Shown here: positions 9,252 through 21,240 of the stretch, piece after piece
Layout of the letters: the number at the start of each line of letters is the position of its first letter
Position numbering within the stretch: the stretch's first letter is position 1
Assembly (NCBI GenBank): GCA_009746045.1
Contig: RPFO01000253.1
Location: 5,115,145-5,179,144 of the forward strand
Length of the DNA: 64,000 bases
Reading direction: 5' to 3'
DNA from: Mesostigma viride
Taxonomy: Eukaryota > Streptophyta > Mesostigmatophyceae > Mesostigmatales > Mesostigmataceae
Notes under the pieces: model-generated
The model's database searches: none
Told to the model about the DNA's origin: nothing
Seen by the model: only the letters and a program-made list of their open reading frames with translations
Made by a program: the position numbers and the translations under genes

Positions 9252-11432
9252 CTAGTTGCCATCCGTCTGGTAAGTGCCACGAGAGGCCAGCAGAACATCC
9301 AGGTACGCCTGGTAGTGGGCCACATCATCGACATTGTCATGCCTGTCTACAGTGAGGAAAACATCGGCCCACACGCCATCAGGAAAAAGGCCCAGAAAGG
9401 CCCAGTAATACCTATGCTGCGTGAGAACGACCTGGCCACGGGCCCAGTCCAGGAAACCACAGGCAAAGAGGCGAAGGAAAGGCTCTACCGCGATCAAACA
9501 GAGAGCCCGCAGGAGTAGGCGATGGTACCGGATCCGAGGGCGCAAACCCGTCGGGAAGAACAGATCTACCAGGGGCTCCACGTTAGACGGCCACATCCGG
9601 ATGTGCCGAACCTCACGGGAGCGCCACCGTCGCGCGCACTGTCGCGACCCGAACGTCTCTAGGTAGTCGCTAGCCCGAGGAGGGGGATGGCCACGGGAGT
9701 CCAGACCCTGGCCAGGGATGCCAGGGCGCAGGACGACGGGCATCCCACTCCAGGATGGGCTGGAGAACCGTGCTGTACGTAGCACCCGGCACCGCAGGAA
9801 ACTCTACCGTAAGGGCATCCGAAGCCATAATGCCCAGAGGCGGAGGGTAAGCCCACTGGAACCCACCGTAGGTGTCCAAGTCGTTGTGACGCCTAGCCCA
9901 GCGATACAGAACGCGCCGAACCAGGGTCTCTCCTTGGAACACCGGATCAGCTAAAATAACCATGTCGAAAGGAGGCCGATCAGTCTCAATGGGTAGGCCA
10001 CGGTCCCGCGGCGCCCGACACACCTGGGAGAACCCGTAGGACATGGACGAAATGGCCAGCTCGGCGGAGGCGCGCGGCAGGTCACACTGTCGGCAGGCGA
10101 GCGCGGACATACCATACCCGGGGACAGGCGTGTCGCGCGTCTCCGGCGTCGCATGCACCACAGAAGGGGCCCTGTCCCGATCGCCCTGGGACAACTCCCG
10201 AAGGGAATCAGCAGCGCGGGTGGCACGAGGTCGATCCGGACCGGTAGCCCGAACCACCGCAGCCAAAGACCGCGAGGCCGAAGGGGCAGGGGCCGAAGCA
10301 GGGGTAGGAACCGGCATAAGATTGGTTGCCATCCAAGCTCCAGTCGGGCACCGGAATCCTCTGCGGGGGACCACCCTCCCAAAGCCTGGGAAGATCGCCC
10401 GTGTCGAGCGCTAAAGAAACCCCGCAATGGCTGCGATGGCGCGGCGGGCGGCCCAGAGGCGGCGACGGCGGGCGCAGCCGCTGGGGCGGAAGACTCGCGT
10501 CGAGGCGCAGAAACGTCGGTCGCAGGCGCAGAGGCAACCAGAGGCATCGGAGCCACAGCAACAGAGGAAATTGCAGCTATCGAAGGCTCGCACAGCGCAG
10601 GCGAAACCGTAGGTGCCGAAGCAACCGAAGGGGTAGGGGGCGCAGATACAACAGACACCCCACCTGGCGTGGCTGGAGCCTGCGCTTGGGCCGCCATGAA
10701 GGCCCCGAACGCCGCGGTCAGGGACTGAATCTGGGCCTGCATCGCCGAAACAGTCGCCGAGAGATGATCAGGCTCGCGCTCCAAACCCAAGGGGGTAGGC
10801 TCCACTGACGCACGCCGGGTCGACCGTGGTGACGACGGGACAGGGGAAGGAGCCGACACTGAGGAGGAGGACGCTGCACTTGAGGCTGAATACTCTGGAG
10901 TGTACTGTGCCTCGACTGGTGCGTCCGTAGGGGAAGGGTCACCAACTGCTACTCCCGCTGACTGGTCTGCGATTTCCATGAACTCTACTGCCCGCAGGAG
11001 GTCGCAGGGGTTGTCATCTACTTCTGCCTCACCCTCGCCCGGAAGCCAGGGGAACACATCCCGTAGGCAGGAGCGGCCCACAGGGGTAGACAGGTAGGAA
11101 AACACCCGGGGGCACTGAAGGACAGCGGCTATCTGCCCCAAGGCTGGACAGCGGGAGCCACATCCTAACAGACAATGCCCACCCCCAGACAATGCGAACC
11201 CATGTACAACTAGCTGGTGCGGATCATCAGGTGCCGGGCCAAACCACGCGACCCCAAAGAGAGCAGCCCTGACTAAAGTCGCATGCTGAGCCTGGAGGGC
11301 AGGCTGAACGATGCCACCCGGATGACTGGAACGTGACACCCAGCGGCCCGGAAGGGCCTCGAAGTAAAGCTCTGGGTCCGGTGGTGGAGGGGAAGGCAGC
11401 GGGCTCTCCGCCGGATGGGTAGAGTCAGCCAT
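9252..11432 (-). pseudogene. Gypsy-1 third ORF downstream of integrase
   Basis: A long extra reading between integrase and the 3' LTR, starting MADSTHPAESPLPSPPPPDP. It has a Pro/Ser/Ala-rich middle part, a Cys/His cluster (GGHCLLGCGSRCPALGQ ... LQCPRVFSYLSTPVGRSC), a second Cys pair (ALACRQCDLP) and a conserved C-terminal part ending YQTDGN. It is broken by frame changes near 10375 and 9740. The Cys/VFxYLS/GR pattern recurs in Gypsy-2 (50123-50755), and the C-terminal part recurs at 1528-2265, so the ORF belongs to the element lineage. No signal peptide or clear transmembrane segment argues for an env protein. Function unknown. Confidence 0.7.
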
Positions 11433-11508
11433 GATGGCTGCGGAGGGGAGGGGACAACCAACCATCCACCAACAGAAGGAATACAGTAAGGGAGGGGCAG
11501 GTTGCCAG

Positions 11509-12574
11509 CTAGAGCTGGTGTAGGGTTTTGTAGTCCTGCAACAAGCGGCTACAACCATCTAACTCACTTTCCGTGTACCATACTTTATCTACCTCACTAC
11601 GAGCATACATCCATTTCACCTTATACTGGCGCTGGGTACCGCGGCCCTTTTTGATATCTCTATGGGCCACGATACTCTCTACCTCGTCTTCTACCTCACC
11701 AGTATCAGGGTTATGCTCTAAAGGGGCAGGAGCTAGTTCTCTACCAGCGAACGTGCTTTGGTGATAAAGCTTCAGCTGGCTTCTATGGAAGGTGTTAGAA
11801 TGTGTCTGCCAAGAGGTAGGGATATCTATTTTATATAAGAAATTACCTACTCTAGACAACACACGGAAGGGTCCTAAGAAGGCGGGCCTAAGTTTCACTT
11901 TAAGTTCTGCTTCGAACTTGTGAGCAAAACGGCCAACACGGGGGCCTTCTACTAAGACTAAATCCCCTATATCTATTTCAGGCGCTCTTCTATCTAGGGA
12001 GGCACGCAACCTAGCAAGGTACTTAGCGTGAGCCTTTTGGTACCCTGAAATCGCGTGATCATGTGCATTTTTCATTTTATCTAGCAAGGCCTGTACACCT
12101 TCTACAGTATCCCGGGACACATCGTCCCTGTCCCGTAAAGGACTAGCTAAGAGAGAGGTAGGAGTAAGAGGCTGTCTACCAGTATCTAGGAAGAAAGGCG
12201 TATAGCCATGCGCAGCCTGGGGGCAATGGTTAAGGGAGAACTCTACCAGGCATAGATAATCCTCCCAATCACTCCCCGAGCCATTGACATAGTGCCTCAG
12301 CGCTTCTTCCACTACCCTATTAAGACGCTCTACTAGATGAGAGGAGGAGGAGTGATAGGCAGTACCGAATGTAACCTTGGTGCCGATAGCAGCGAAAAAC
12401 TGCTGCCAAAAGTCAGAGGTAAATAGCTTATCTTTATCACTAATAAACTGCCTACTCAAACCATGATATCTATATACGTTATTAATTAAGGTATAGGCGT
12501 GCGCAATCGCGTGCGGTGAGTTCTAAGGGACACGGCACGAGATGACACATACGAGTAAAACGATCTACGAAAAC
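11509..12574 (-). pseudogene. Gypsy-1 integrase C-terminal half with chromodomain
   Basis: Starts at the CACTA insertion junction with VFVDRFTRMCHLVPCPLEL, continuing the DDE core broken at 38204. A 4 bp TAAT duplication near 12480 shifts the frame. Then come SRQFISDKDKLFTSDFW, TAYHSSSSHLVERLN with the catalytic Glu, and the GPFRVL barrel. A chromodomain-like end follows (EVESIVAHRDIKKGRGTQRQ ... YKVKWMY ... WYTESELDGC). Chromodomains in chromoviral integrases direct insertion toward modified chromatin. The ORF ends TLHQL and stop at 11509. Confidence 0.9.
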
Positions 12575-12576
12575 AA
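12575..12576. other. CACTA-element target-site duplication, left copy
   Basis: AA directly before the left TIR. AA also follows the right TIR at 38204-38205. The undamaged Gypsy integrase reading requires only one AA, so this is a 2 bp duplication. CACTA-type elements usually make 2-3 bp duplications. Confidence 0.8.
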
Positions 12577-12632
12577 CACTATACTTTTCGTCCGAGGGTA
12601 GTAAAAATGATCCGAGGCGTAAATTACGAGGT
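12577..12632 (+). repeat. CACTA-element left TIR
   Basis: 56 bp, begins CACTATACTTTTCGTCCGAG and ends ATTACGAGGT. It is the exact reverse complement of 38148-38203; beyond it the two ends diverge. Confidence 0.95.
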
Positions 12633-12719
12633 GGTAATTTACTCCGCTTTTACTCTTACCGTTTGCATAGGAGGTCGGATCTTTCTCGTAAGCTACGAGT
12701 TAGATCCGAGGTAAGATCC

Positions 12720-13060
12720 GACGTCGTAATTTACGATGTAGTAATTTACGATGTAGTAATTTACGAGGTAGTAATTTACGAGGTAGTAATTTACGAGGTA
12801 GTAATTTACGAGGTAGTAATTTACGAGGTAGTAATTTACGAGGTAGTAATGTACGAGGTAGTAATTTACAAGGTAGTAATTTACGACGTAGTAATTTACG
12901 AGGTAGTAGTTTACGAGGTAGTAATTTACGAGGTAGTAATGTACGAGGTAGTAATGCGCGAGGTAGTAACTTACGAGGTAGTAATTTACGAGTTGATAGT
13001 CTACGAGCGGTTAAATTACGAGTTGGTAACTTACGTGCAGACCTCTACATATCGTAATTT
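12720..13060 (+). repeat. Left subterminal 15 bp array
   Basis: About twenty tandem copies of a 15 bp unit, GAGGTAGTAATTTAC with minor variants, beginning about 90 bp inside the left TIR. Because 15 is a multiple of three, the array stays open in frame as VVIYE repeats, but this is not likely a protein. CACTA transposases and their TnpA partners bind short subterminal repeats, so this is a candidate binding platform. Single degenerate copies of the unit also occur at the right end (37985-38147). The stretch 13076-13457 has no recognisable feature. Confidence 0.85.
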
Positions 13061-13457
13061 ACAAGTTGTAACTTAAGATGTAGTTGTCTACTCTATACTA
13101 TGTTTTTAATTTGTGCAATGTCCACATCATCATTCATTTCATGAAATGAGCCTAAAAGAGTTTATTATTTCATATTTAAGCATAAAACAAAGTTTTTGTC
13201 TTAACTTCACCAATATGTCTTCATTCTCACATTTCAGCCGATGTCCTTGTCGCATTTATAATACATTGAAACTCTAACACAAGACATCAAGGAGACAACC
13301 ATCGCAGGCCAGAAATCGGGAGAATCCGGAGCATGGTAGCACAAGACATGATCAGATAACCAAGTCGGCTGATGACATCCTTAAATATTTATTGGCTTTG
13401 CTATCATCCATTGGATTGCGTGACAAACTCGCTCGAGGCACCAATGGGTGGGGTCTT

Positions 13458-14893
13458 CTACAAAGGTGCTGACTGGGGCTCGGCCGGCAGTGAGTGCGTG
13501 ACATCCCCGCTCGCGGCGCCGATGGGTGTGGTCTCCTCGGCAGGTGCTGCTGTGCGCTCGCTTGGTGCGCTCGAGGCGCCGATGCTTGCGCGGGATTGCG
13601 AGTTTGCGCTTGCGTCAGAGTAGGGCCACGGGTTGTTTATGTTGTCGAACAAGACACGCGTTGGCACATTCCGGTAGTAAGCACGCGTCCTCGCCACCTC
13701 CTTGAAACATTCGTCCACGTCGTCCCACTCGCGCCTTGGCCCAGTCCGCATCAGGCTCAGCTTCTGGGACGCCTCGCGCACCTTCTTCTTGTCCCAGCAC
13801 TTGGAGGCGATGTCTTCCCAATCTTCCCACAGCTCAGGCCGCTTGTCCCGCACCTCCTGCTTGTGGTGTCATCATCACACGGCAAGTACATTCATTTTAA
13901 CCATGCATGCATTGAACAAACAATATAAGTCATTGTTGGCATACAAAAACTAAATGTAGTGACATGCAGTATAGTCCTATGTACCAATGTGTTAAAGAAA
14001 GTAAGCGCATGCCACGAAACAATGATAAGAAGGCTGCTTACCTGCACCGTGAAGTGCAACATCTTCAGATAGTACAAAAGTACCACGCGGGCGAAGTCCT
14101 CCTTCAGCCATGCTGGAAGGTCTGCGTACTTCTTGATGCGATTGGTGGTGGCCGTCCCCACCAACCACGGCGTGTAGTCGTCAGACACCCGCATCAGGCC
14201 AAACTTGAACAAGTTGGACCGGTGGTTGGCCAGGCGCTTGATCAGCGCAGCCCGGACTTGAACGTAATCCTCCGCAGGAACCGAGTCGGCGGGGCTTCTC
14301 ACGATGCCCGACTCCTGGAAGAACATGGCGATCGCGCCACGCAGACCCATCTCCCTGACGGACCGCTCCTGGTCCAGCTGAACGGCTTGCCCGACGTCAG
14401 GGCGAACGCTCAGGCAATGCCTGGAGAGGTGTTCGACAGCTGCCGAAAAAGCTGGGGTCGTCTTCTGCAAACGTGCAATGTGCAAGATAGAGAAAGTGCG
14501 AAGTTAGAAATCTGGAATAATGAATCGTGTAAAGCAAAAAAGTTCAGCAAATAAGCTATAAAATGCGTAATGTGCTACCCACGAAATTCCTGGGCAGTTT
14601 GGTGCCCAGTCGCGTCATGAGACTGGCGACGTCTTGTCTCAATGCCGCCACCTCCTGCCTGAGGCCCTCCTCCGCCCTGTTGGCCGCGATTTGCAAGTTC
14701 CTGCCGGCGGAGGTGGTGGCCGGTGCATCCGGGGGGGCGCCATATCGTCGTCCTCGCCGGAGGACGACGAGGAAGAGGAATCGGATTCGGATTCGGATTC
14801 GGAGGAAGGCAACTGGCGGCTTTTCTTGCGCCGCCGGCCGATGTCCTCCTCCTCCCGCGACATCATGGCCTTCTTCTTGAGCTTGGGCGCCAT
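13458..14893 (-). CDS. CACTA-element gene A, coiled-coil protein of unknown function
   Basis: Three exons on the minus strand. Exon 1 starts MAPKLKKKAMMSREEEDI at 14893, with a Lys-rich start, an acidic Ser/Glu tract and a short coiled coil (EEGLRQEVAALRQDVASLM). Exon 2 (about 14042-14464) ends with CAG before GTAAGC. Exon 3 (13458-13856) starts after GCAG with EVRDKRPELW and reads VARTRAYYRNVPTRVLF. Exons 2 and 3 join in phase. A run of seven C near 14735 shifts the frame inside exon 1, and the exon 1/2 join is not resolved. It is transcribed divergently from the transposase across the 15115-15515 array. I do not recognise the family. By position it could be the TnpA-like partner, which is inference only. 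Confidence 0.6.
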
Positions 14894-15114
14894 AGAAACT
14901 GATGAGCTGCGCGTAAACGTCAACTGGAGTCACCTACGGTGGTGAAGACGTGAAGGCGCACTTTCAAATTTCGCGTGCACTCCTGGTGCACTGTCAAATT
15001 TCGCGTACACACGTGGTTGCAGCCATCCGACGGCTACAACCCCAGTGGTCAGGGGCAAACCAAACATCGCACGGTACACGTTCTTGCGGCATCGCTGTCA
15101 GGTAACCCTAAAAC

Positions 15115-15515
15115 GCGCAACCCGCTGTTATACTGGCGGCAGTTGTGTACCACCCCCCTCCTTCCCACGGCAGGTACGCAGCGACCCGCTGTTGCCCTGG
15201 CTGCAATTGTGTATCACTTGTACGGTATTTGTGTATCACTTGTCCGGTATTTGTGTATCACTTGTCCTCCTTCCCACGGCAGGTACGCAGCGACCCGCTG
15301 TTATACTGGCTGCAATTGTGTATCACTTGTACGGTATTTGTGTATCACTTGTCCGGTATTTGTGTATCACTTGTCCTCCTTCCCACGGCAGGTACGCAGC
15401 GACCCGCTGTTATACTGGCGGCAGTTGTGTATCACTTGTAGCGTATTTGTGTATCACTTACGGTATTTGTGTATCACCCCCCTCCTTCCCGCGGCAGTTG
15501 TGTACCACCTTCGGT
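15115..15515 (+). promoter_or_regulatory. Intergenic repeat array 1 (divergent promoter)
   Basis: Four copies of a compound unit: CCTCCTTCCCACGGCAG, GTACGCAGCGACCCGCTGTT, then a CTGGCTGCAATTGT or CTGGCGGCAGTTGT stretch, then two GTATCACTTGT..GTATTTGT subrepeats. It lies between gene A (starts at 14893, minus) and the transposase gene (starts at 15655, plus). The same array recurs at 22975-23506 (inverted) and 32612-33052 (same orientation), each time between two diverging genes. Confidence 0.8.
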
Positions 15516-15654
15516 TTAGTTAGGTATTGGTGTAAGCCTCGTGTTGTAATTGCTGTACGTCCATGGCGTTTGTTGCAACTGGAGGTGTATACAATATTAA
15601 TGGGACGACACTGCATGGCAACGATGCGCACGGAATTGTCAGCCTGACAAGCAA

Positions 15655-18600
15655 ATGAGCTGGCTGAAGACTCGTCGATCTCAGGCATATTACAAGTCCC
15701 CCCAAAAGTCGTTCGTAGGTGAGGCCCTTGAACGTTCTCGTCGTCAGGCACCCTTCTCGTTCCCCGATATCGGTCCACAACCGCTCGTCGCGCGCCCCAA
15801 TGTCGGTGCCTCCTGGTCCGTTCCCAGCGGCGGGAACGACGGAGCCAAACGGCGAAGGCTGTTTGGTGAGCCACGCCAGGAATGCCCGCAAGGTGAACAG
15901 CTGTTGAAGACCGCCGAAGCTGTTGAAGTGGCTGAAGTGGATACACGGTCGCCGGAGCCCGATGCGGCGGGCATGGAAGGCGTAGAGCCTGCTGAGCCGC
16001 GCCCTGATGACTCAATGGAGGAGGAATGGGGGGCGATGGCGGAGGAGGAGTTTACGGCAGACGGTGGGGCAGGGGGGGCGATGGCGGAGGAGGGGCTTAC
16101 GACAGACGGTGGGGGAGGAACGGCTGGTGATGTTGAGGCCGGCGCCGGCCGTGCATCAAGAAACCCATGGGCATGGTCTAAGCCGTTGTCTGGGAACGCG
16201 GATTTTACACAGGCTTCGCTTTTCTGCATAGCCACGGAGTTTGGTCTTCCTGATAAGTGCATCGAAGCGTTTCAGGAACTGGCGAAGCACCCACAATACA
16301 GTGTGACCAGCCACGGGGAGTTCGGCGTGGCTAGGAGACGGTCATTGGAGAAGGGCCTGCCCCTTGCGGACGCACTGACTGTGAATTGGGTCCCAGCGGA
16401 GGCAGAGGGCGATCCTTTGCGTGAGGCAGTCAAGTTCACTTACATCAGCATACAGTCAACGCTATCCGCTCTGCTGCAGAATGAGTCGTTCACGGGGAAA
16501 CTGTTGCTAGAACACGAGATGAATGAGGATCGGCGTGTGTGGACTTTCAATCAGACCCAGTTTTACAACACCCATCCAACAGTTCAACAACAGGAGGTGC
16601 AGCTTCCCGCCTTGGCAGCAAGTTCCAGTGAGAAGCGGCAGAGTGTCGTCCGCATTGGGGACACCATCATGGTGTTAATGGACAACAACAAGGGGCAGCG
16701 AAAGCGAGAAGAACTTTGCCTTGTCCGCGCTGTCTTCATGCAAGTAAACGCTGACGGTACTCGTGAGCCATGGGCGAAAGTCCGGTAAGTGGCACGGATG
16801 GTGCTTTTGTGTCGATGTACACTCATCATGATATGCCCTTGGGATTGCACATGCTGAGTTAATTGCATTCTGCTGAAAACAGATTGGTGTCTGTCCGGGC
16901 TCCCTTGTTGGTTGGTACCAGTTGACCACTATAAACTGCCGTAATGGGCATGCATCCGGGCCAGTGCAAGCATGGTTATTAAACTGGGTTGTGGGAAGTG
17001 CAATGTTTGCACCATATATCAAGTATGATGACAGTGTTTATGCAGCAATGTGGTGTGTTTAGAGACCAAATAATGTCGTAGCCTTTTTGGTCCTGCATGA
17101 GCGCAAAGTTCCGAACACTATTTTCCCGAGGTTAGCCACTCCTCGGCATCCTCGGCATCCTAAATTGAGACCACGCATGCGCAGGATGACACAGAGTGCA
17201 CTACATTTGGTGGGAGGATATTGACGTGTGCACGTCCAGCACGCTTGGATGGATCTAGTATTGTATATTGATGACAATCCTATAGTATTTGCCCGCCGTC
17301 ATGATGCCTGCAGGTTCTTCTACCGCGCAAGGGATTGTCCGGGGGGACCGTACCGCGGGATGCCGATCGTGTCAGTGAGGTCTTCTGGACGAAGCATGAG
17401 CAGGAGATCTCTTTACTGAACTACGGGGGTCACATTGACGTGGTTGGCGTCCGTAAGTGGAGGAAATTTGCCGAGGCTGACCGAGAGGGCGGGCGAGTGT
17501 TCTTCATGCGCAGGTCGTACAACCTGTCCCCGGACAAGCCTCGGTACAAGAGGCTGAGATTCTCTAGATGGGAAGCCGAATTCCGCTGTTACCGCCCTTC
17601 TAAGGATGGTCTACGCATCCTATATTTGGTAGTGGCGTTGTGGGATGACTCATTTGAGGAGTATCTCCATCGGCATGGGACGCTGGAAGCGCATTTGTTC
17701 ACTGTTCTGAACATCGAGCGCGCCGACAACAAGTCAAGAGACATGATCTTCCCCATCACCGTGAGAGATACACATGTGCCACGAGAGGCAGTCCTTGAGT
17801 GTCTTGTGGAGGACATGGATGCGATGGCAGAGGGCGTGCCCATGCTTGTGAAGTTTCCCAATACGCCAATGGAGCGGTGGGAAATCCGTGTCGCGAACCT
17901 GAACGTGATGGATTCGGCCGCCCGCAACGGCGCGATGGGGCACAAGGGTTGCACCGGCGACAAAGTGAGTGATGTTGTCACGTAGCTTGGTTCGGGGTGC
18001 TGCCCATGTGACCTTGATGTATTGGGAAGCTGTGTTGGTTTGTTATCACCGTAACCATCAGGCCTTCTTTTATTTCTGCGTACCTTGGTGTGCGGCGCAT
18101 TGTGGGTGTGTGCGCCACTGCAGGGATGCCCCTTTTGCAACGTTCACCACGACGACTGGGCGGATGCGACGGTGGACGTGGCGGAGTACATGCGCAGTGA
18201 GAAGCAAACGGCGGAAATATTGGAGGAGATGGAGGGCATGGCGACGGCCACGGCACGGAAAGAGAAGGCGAAGGAGACCGGGGTGATGTATCAGCCGCTG
18301 TGGCCTTGGCGGGAGCTTCGATTCTTTGACCGCTACCGGCAGTATCCGATGGATATCTTTCACAATCTGACGTTGGGTCTATGTAAGCAGGTGGCTCGCT
18401 ACCTCGAGGAGGATGGAATTCCCACTCGCCAGCACCCGGAGTTGGATGCTTGGGTAAGCGCACACCCCACGCGCGTCGGGAGCCGGCTGCCGCAGGGGAA
18501 AGCTTTTACCTTGTATCCACATTACAAGGGAATGGAGCTGCTGACCCTACTGTTCCAAATGCCTTTTGCACTTCCCATGCTGCTGCTGAGGAGGCGGAAT

Positions 18601-20213
18601 GAGGGAGATGATAAGGAGAAAAGGAAGGCCCGGCGGATCAGCAAGATGGTGATGCACCTCGCCAAGTGGGCGCAGATGATGCTTGGTCCCGTTACGTCTC
18701 CAATCTACAACTTGGCTGCTGACAACGTCTACGCCACTTTTCAAGAGTGTTTCGGCACCTTGTGGCCGCGTGGCAGCCTTGCAGGAAAGGGTCCTGGGGC
18801 AATGGCTGAGGCAGCGGATGGCGACGAAAAGAAGAAAAACGCGGAGAAGAAGAAGAAGAACGCGGAGAAGAAGAAGAAGAGGATGGCACGCCAAGACAAT
18901 GCCGCCAGCCATAACGTCCACATACCGCGCCATGCTTTGGCACAGACTGACGATGTGGGTCGTATCTGGTCCTTGGGCCCGCATGAATTTGAGGGGTACC
19001 ACTTATTCCTGAAATCTCTCATGGAGTCCATGGCCAAATGCCACAGCAAGGAGCCGGGGCGTTACTTGCTGCAGAAACTACAGGGCTACTTGGCGTGGCA
19101 GTCAATGCTGGTTAAGGAGACATCCCAGCTCGATGAACGCGTGCTGCAAACCTTGCAGGAAAGCAGGATGTTCAACAAGCTGTATCCCAAAGCGGCCGCG
19201 ACTGGTAGTGGCGCGAGTGGCGGTCCTTCTGGGCGGGAGGTGTGGGTGCGGCAAGGGGCGACTTTTCCAACGGTCATACACGAGCGCTGCGCGTTGGGGC
19301 GCATCGAGCAGGTGAGGAAACGCATGGGCGCTGTTGCTATGGCTGCGCTGGCGCTAGGGCTAGGGCATTCCTTGGTGTGCTGGGCCGACCCAGCATTTCC
19401 GTTCATATGCCCAGGCTAACAACGGCACTTGTGTGTTTTGCATGTGGTGCTGTGTGTGTGCAGGTCATGGGGGGCATGCCTTGCGGCCGTAACCCTAAGT
19501 CAACACCTACGTTGGCGGAAATTGGCGCTGACAAGCAGACGGTGGACGAGCTTCTCGCCCCGCTGGGCTGTCCACCCTGGGATGAAGCAACTGGCAGCGT
19601 GAAGGTTTATGCTAGTGCAGTAGTCGGTGCCAGGACCATTACGACTGGGGAGGTCAGGTGCTTCCACACTGATGCATACCCGGAAGGTCAAGTGGCGACG
19701 GCAGACTCATTGGCATACCAGGCGGCGGACAATGTGGACGCTGAATTTTGGTTTGCTGAGGTTGGCACCATCTTCATGCTGACGCCTGCTGAGGGGGCCA
19801 TGGGGAGCATGTGGTTTGTCCCGATTTGGTTTGAGTCAGGGAATGCAGAGGACGTTCAGGGCAAGCCCATGTTCAACATGGACGAAACTTGGACGGACTG
19901 TCCTGTGTTCACCAAAGACATGACACTGTCCTCGCAGTGGAAAGCCAACGGGAAGTATCCACAGCCTCTGTCCTACCTGGGGTCACAGGTCCGACTGTTG
20001 CATCAGTGCTGGCGGCGTGGTTGCGAAACCAAATGCAAAGTAAAGCATGTGGCGGCACGTGTAGGTGACACCACATCAGAACCAGTCCTACAGGTGAAGC
20101 ACGACCACCTTGGGAACAACCACTATGTGCTGGATGCGTTTGATTGGGCGTGCCCAGCGTACTATCGTGACCTGCACATGGGGGGCGTGACGGACCAGCA
20201 TGGGAAACGATGA
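15655..20213 (+). CDS. CACTA/CMC- or KDZ-like transposase
   Basis: Multi-exon gene. Exon 1 runs 15655 to about 16783 (donor GTAAGT), perhaps followed by a short exon near 16881. Next is a segment about 17311-17964 ending GHKGCTGDK before GTGAGT. Exon 18124-19311 starts GCPFCNVHHDDW after CAG, and exon 19464-20213 ends DQHGKR. The last three segments join in phase zero. Visible features are an acidic N-terminal region, a Cys/His cluster spanning the splice (C..GCPFCNVHHD), and YPMDIFHNLTLGLCKQV, which fits the D-x-x-H-x(4)-G-x-x-K pattern of TNP2/Plavaka/KDZ-type transposases. There is also a Lys/Glu tract (18826-18890). It should cut and join at the CACTA TIRs. Catalytic acidic residues cannot be assigned without alignment. 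Confidence 0.7.
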
Positions 20214-20227
20214 CCTGCATAGGATGG

Positions 20228-20735
20228 CCGTGTCAGATAATCACGGCATTTTGTAACGTAGGGAGCCAGTGTATTTATATTGTTGGCCATGGGGCTGAGG
20301 TTGTGAGCATCCCATTCGTCATGCTCGTGCCCAGTTTGCGTGTGCCCAGTTTTGGGGACATTGTATTTATATTGTTGGCCATGGGGCTGAGCTAGGTTGT
20401 GAGCATCCCATTCGTCATGCGAGGGCCCAGTTTGCGGTGCCCAGTTTTGGGGACATTGTATTTATATTGTTGGCCATGGGGCTGAGGTTGTGAGCATCCC
20501 ATTCGTCATGCTCGTGCCCAGTTTGCGGTGCCCAGTTTTGGGGACATTGTATTTATATTGTTGGCCATGGGGCTGAGGTTGTGAGCATCCCATTCGTCAT
20601 GCTCGTGCCCAGTTTGCGTGTGCCCAGTTTTGGGGACATTGTATTTATATTGTTGGCCATGGGGCTGAGGTTGTGAGCATCCCATTCGTCATGCTCGTGC
20701 CCAGTTTGCGTGTGCCCAGTTTTGGGGACATCCTA
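20228..20735 (+). repeat. About 93 bp minisatellite after the transposase
   Basis: About five tandem copies of a unit of roughly 93 bp (TTTTGGGGACATTGTATTTA, then ATTGTTGGCCATGGGGCTGA, then a GAGCATCCCATTCGTCATG stretch). It begins just after the transposase stop. It may lie in the 3' untranslated region or act as a boundary between convergent genes. Confidence 0.85.
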
Positions 20736-21240
20736 TTGTGATGTTTTTCTGTATTCATATACGTGGTAAGGGAACGACCCATTAGGAAATTATCTGAGAC
20801 TTTGCAATTGAAGTCGGACAAGTTCTATGCTCCATGTACACTGCATGATACACCTGGATATCAAATATTACATAACTTGGTTAAGGTTTCGTTCCATCAC
20901 TCCGAGGGCTCCTGATCTGTGGCTCGCCAATGGGAGCACGAGTTTAAGTAATTGATGTGACCTTTTGTGGATGCCCTACCTAACGCGAAGGCATGATCAT
21001 CTTCCCATGCAGTGAGCAGTTTAATTGAACCTGGGGCCAGTCTTTTTAAGGCAACGAGACAAGTGGGGCGTCATATTAATAGGTACATGCATTAATTAGT
21101 TAATGAGGAACATCACTCCGTTGGGAGTCAATGGAGCACATATCCCTGAGAAGGGGCATATGGCTTTAAAGACATCCTGGGCTACTTCATGCAAGGGTGG
21201 TTACTTCATGCAAGGTTAACGTCGTGCTCCCTTTCTGCTT
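20736..21240. other. No gene; dispersed repeat related to 35540-35660
   Basis: AT-rich. A segment near 21105-21190 (TCCGTTGGGAGTCA ... AAGGGGCATATG ... GGGCTAC) resembles 35560-35660, so a dispersed non-coding repeat family is present. No ORF that I can support. Confidence 0.4.

Noticed and set aside
9951-11097. Several plus-strand Arg-rich readings opposite the Gypsy-1 third ORF
   Set aside because: Shadows of a GC-rich minus-strand ORF whose sequence is conserved in other Gypsy copies.
12477-12490. piggyBac-type TTAA footprint
   Set aside because: piggyBac excision is precise and leaves no extra copy; a simple 4 bp duplication explains it.
12663-13076. VVIYEVVIYE protein
   Set aside because: The subterminal 15 bp array keeps frame by its length; position next to the TIR argues for a DNA-level role.
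15115-15515. CRISPR-like array
   Set aside because: Units are contiguous compound tandem repeats without unique spacers, in a spliced eukaryotic context, and no cas genes are present.
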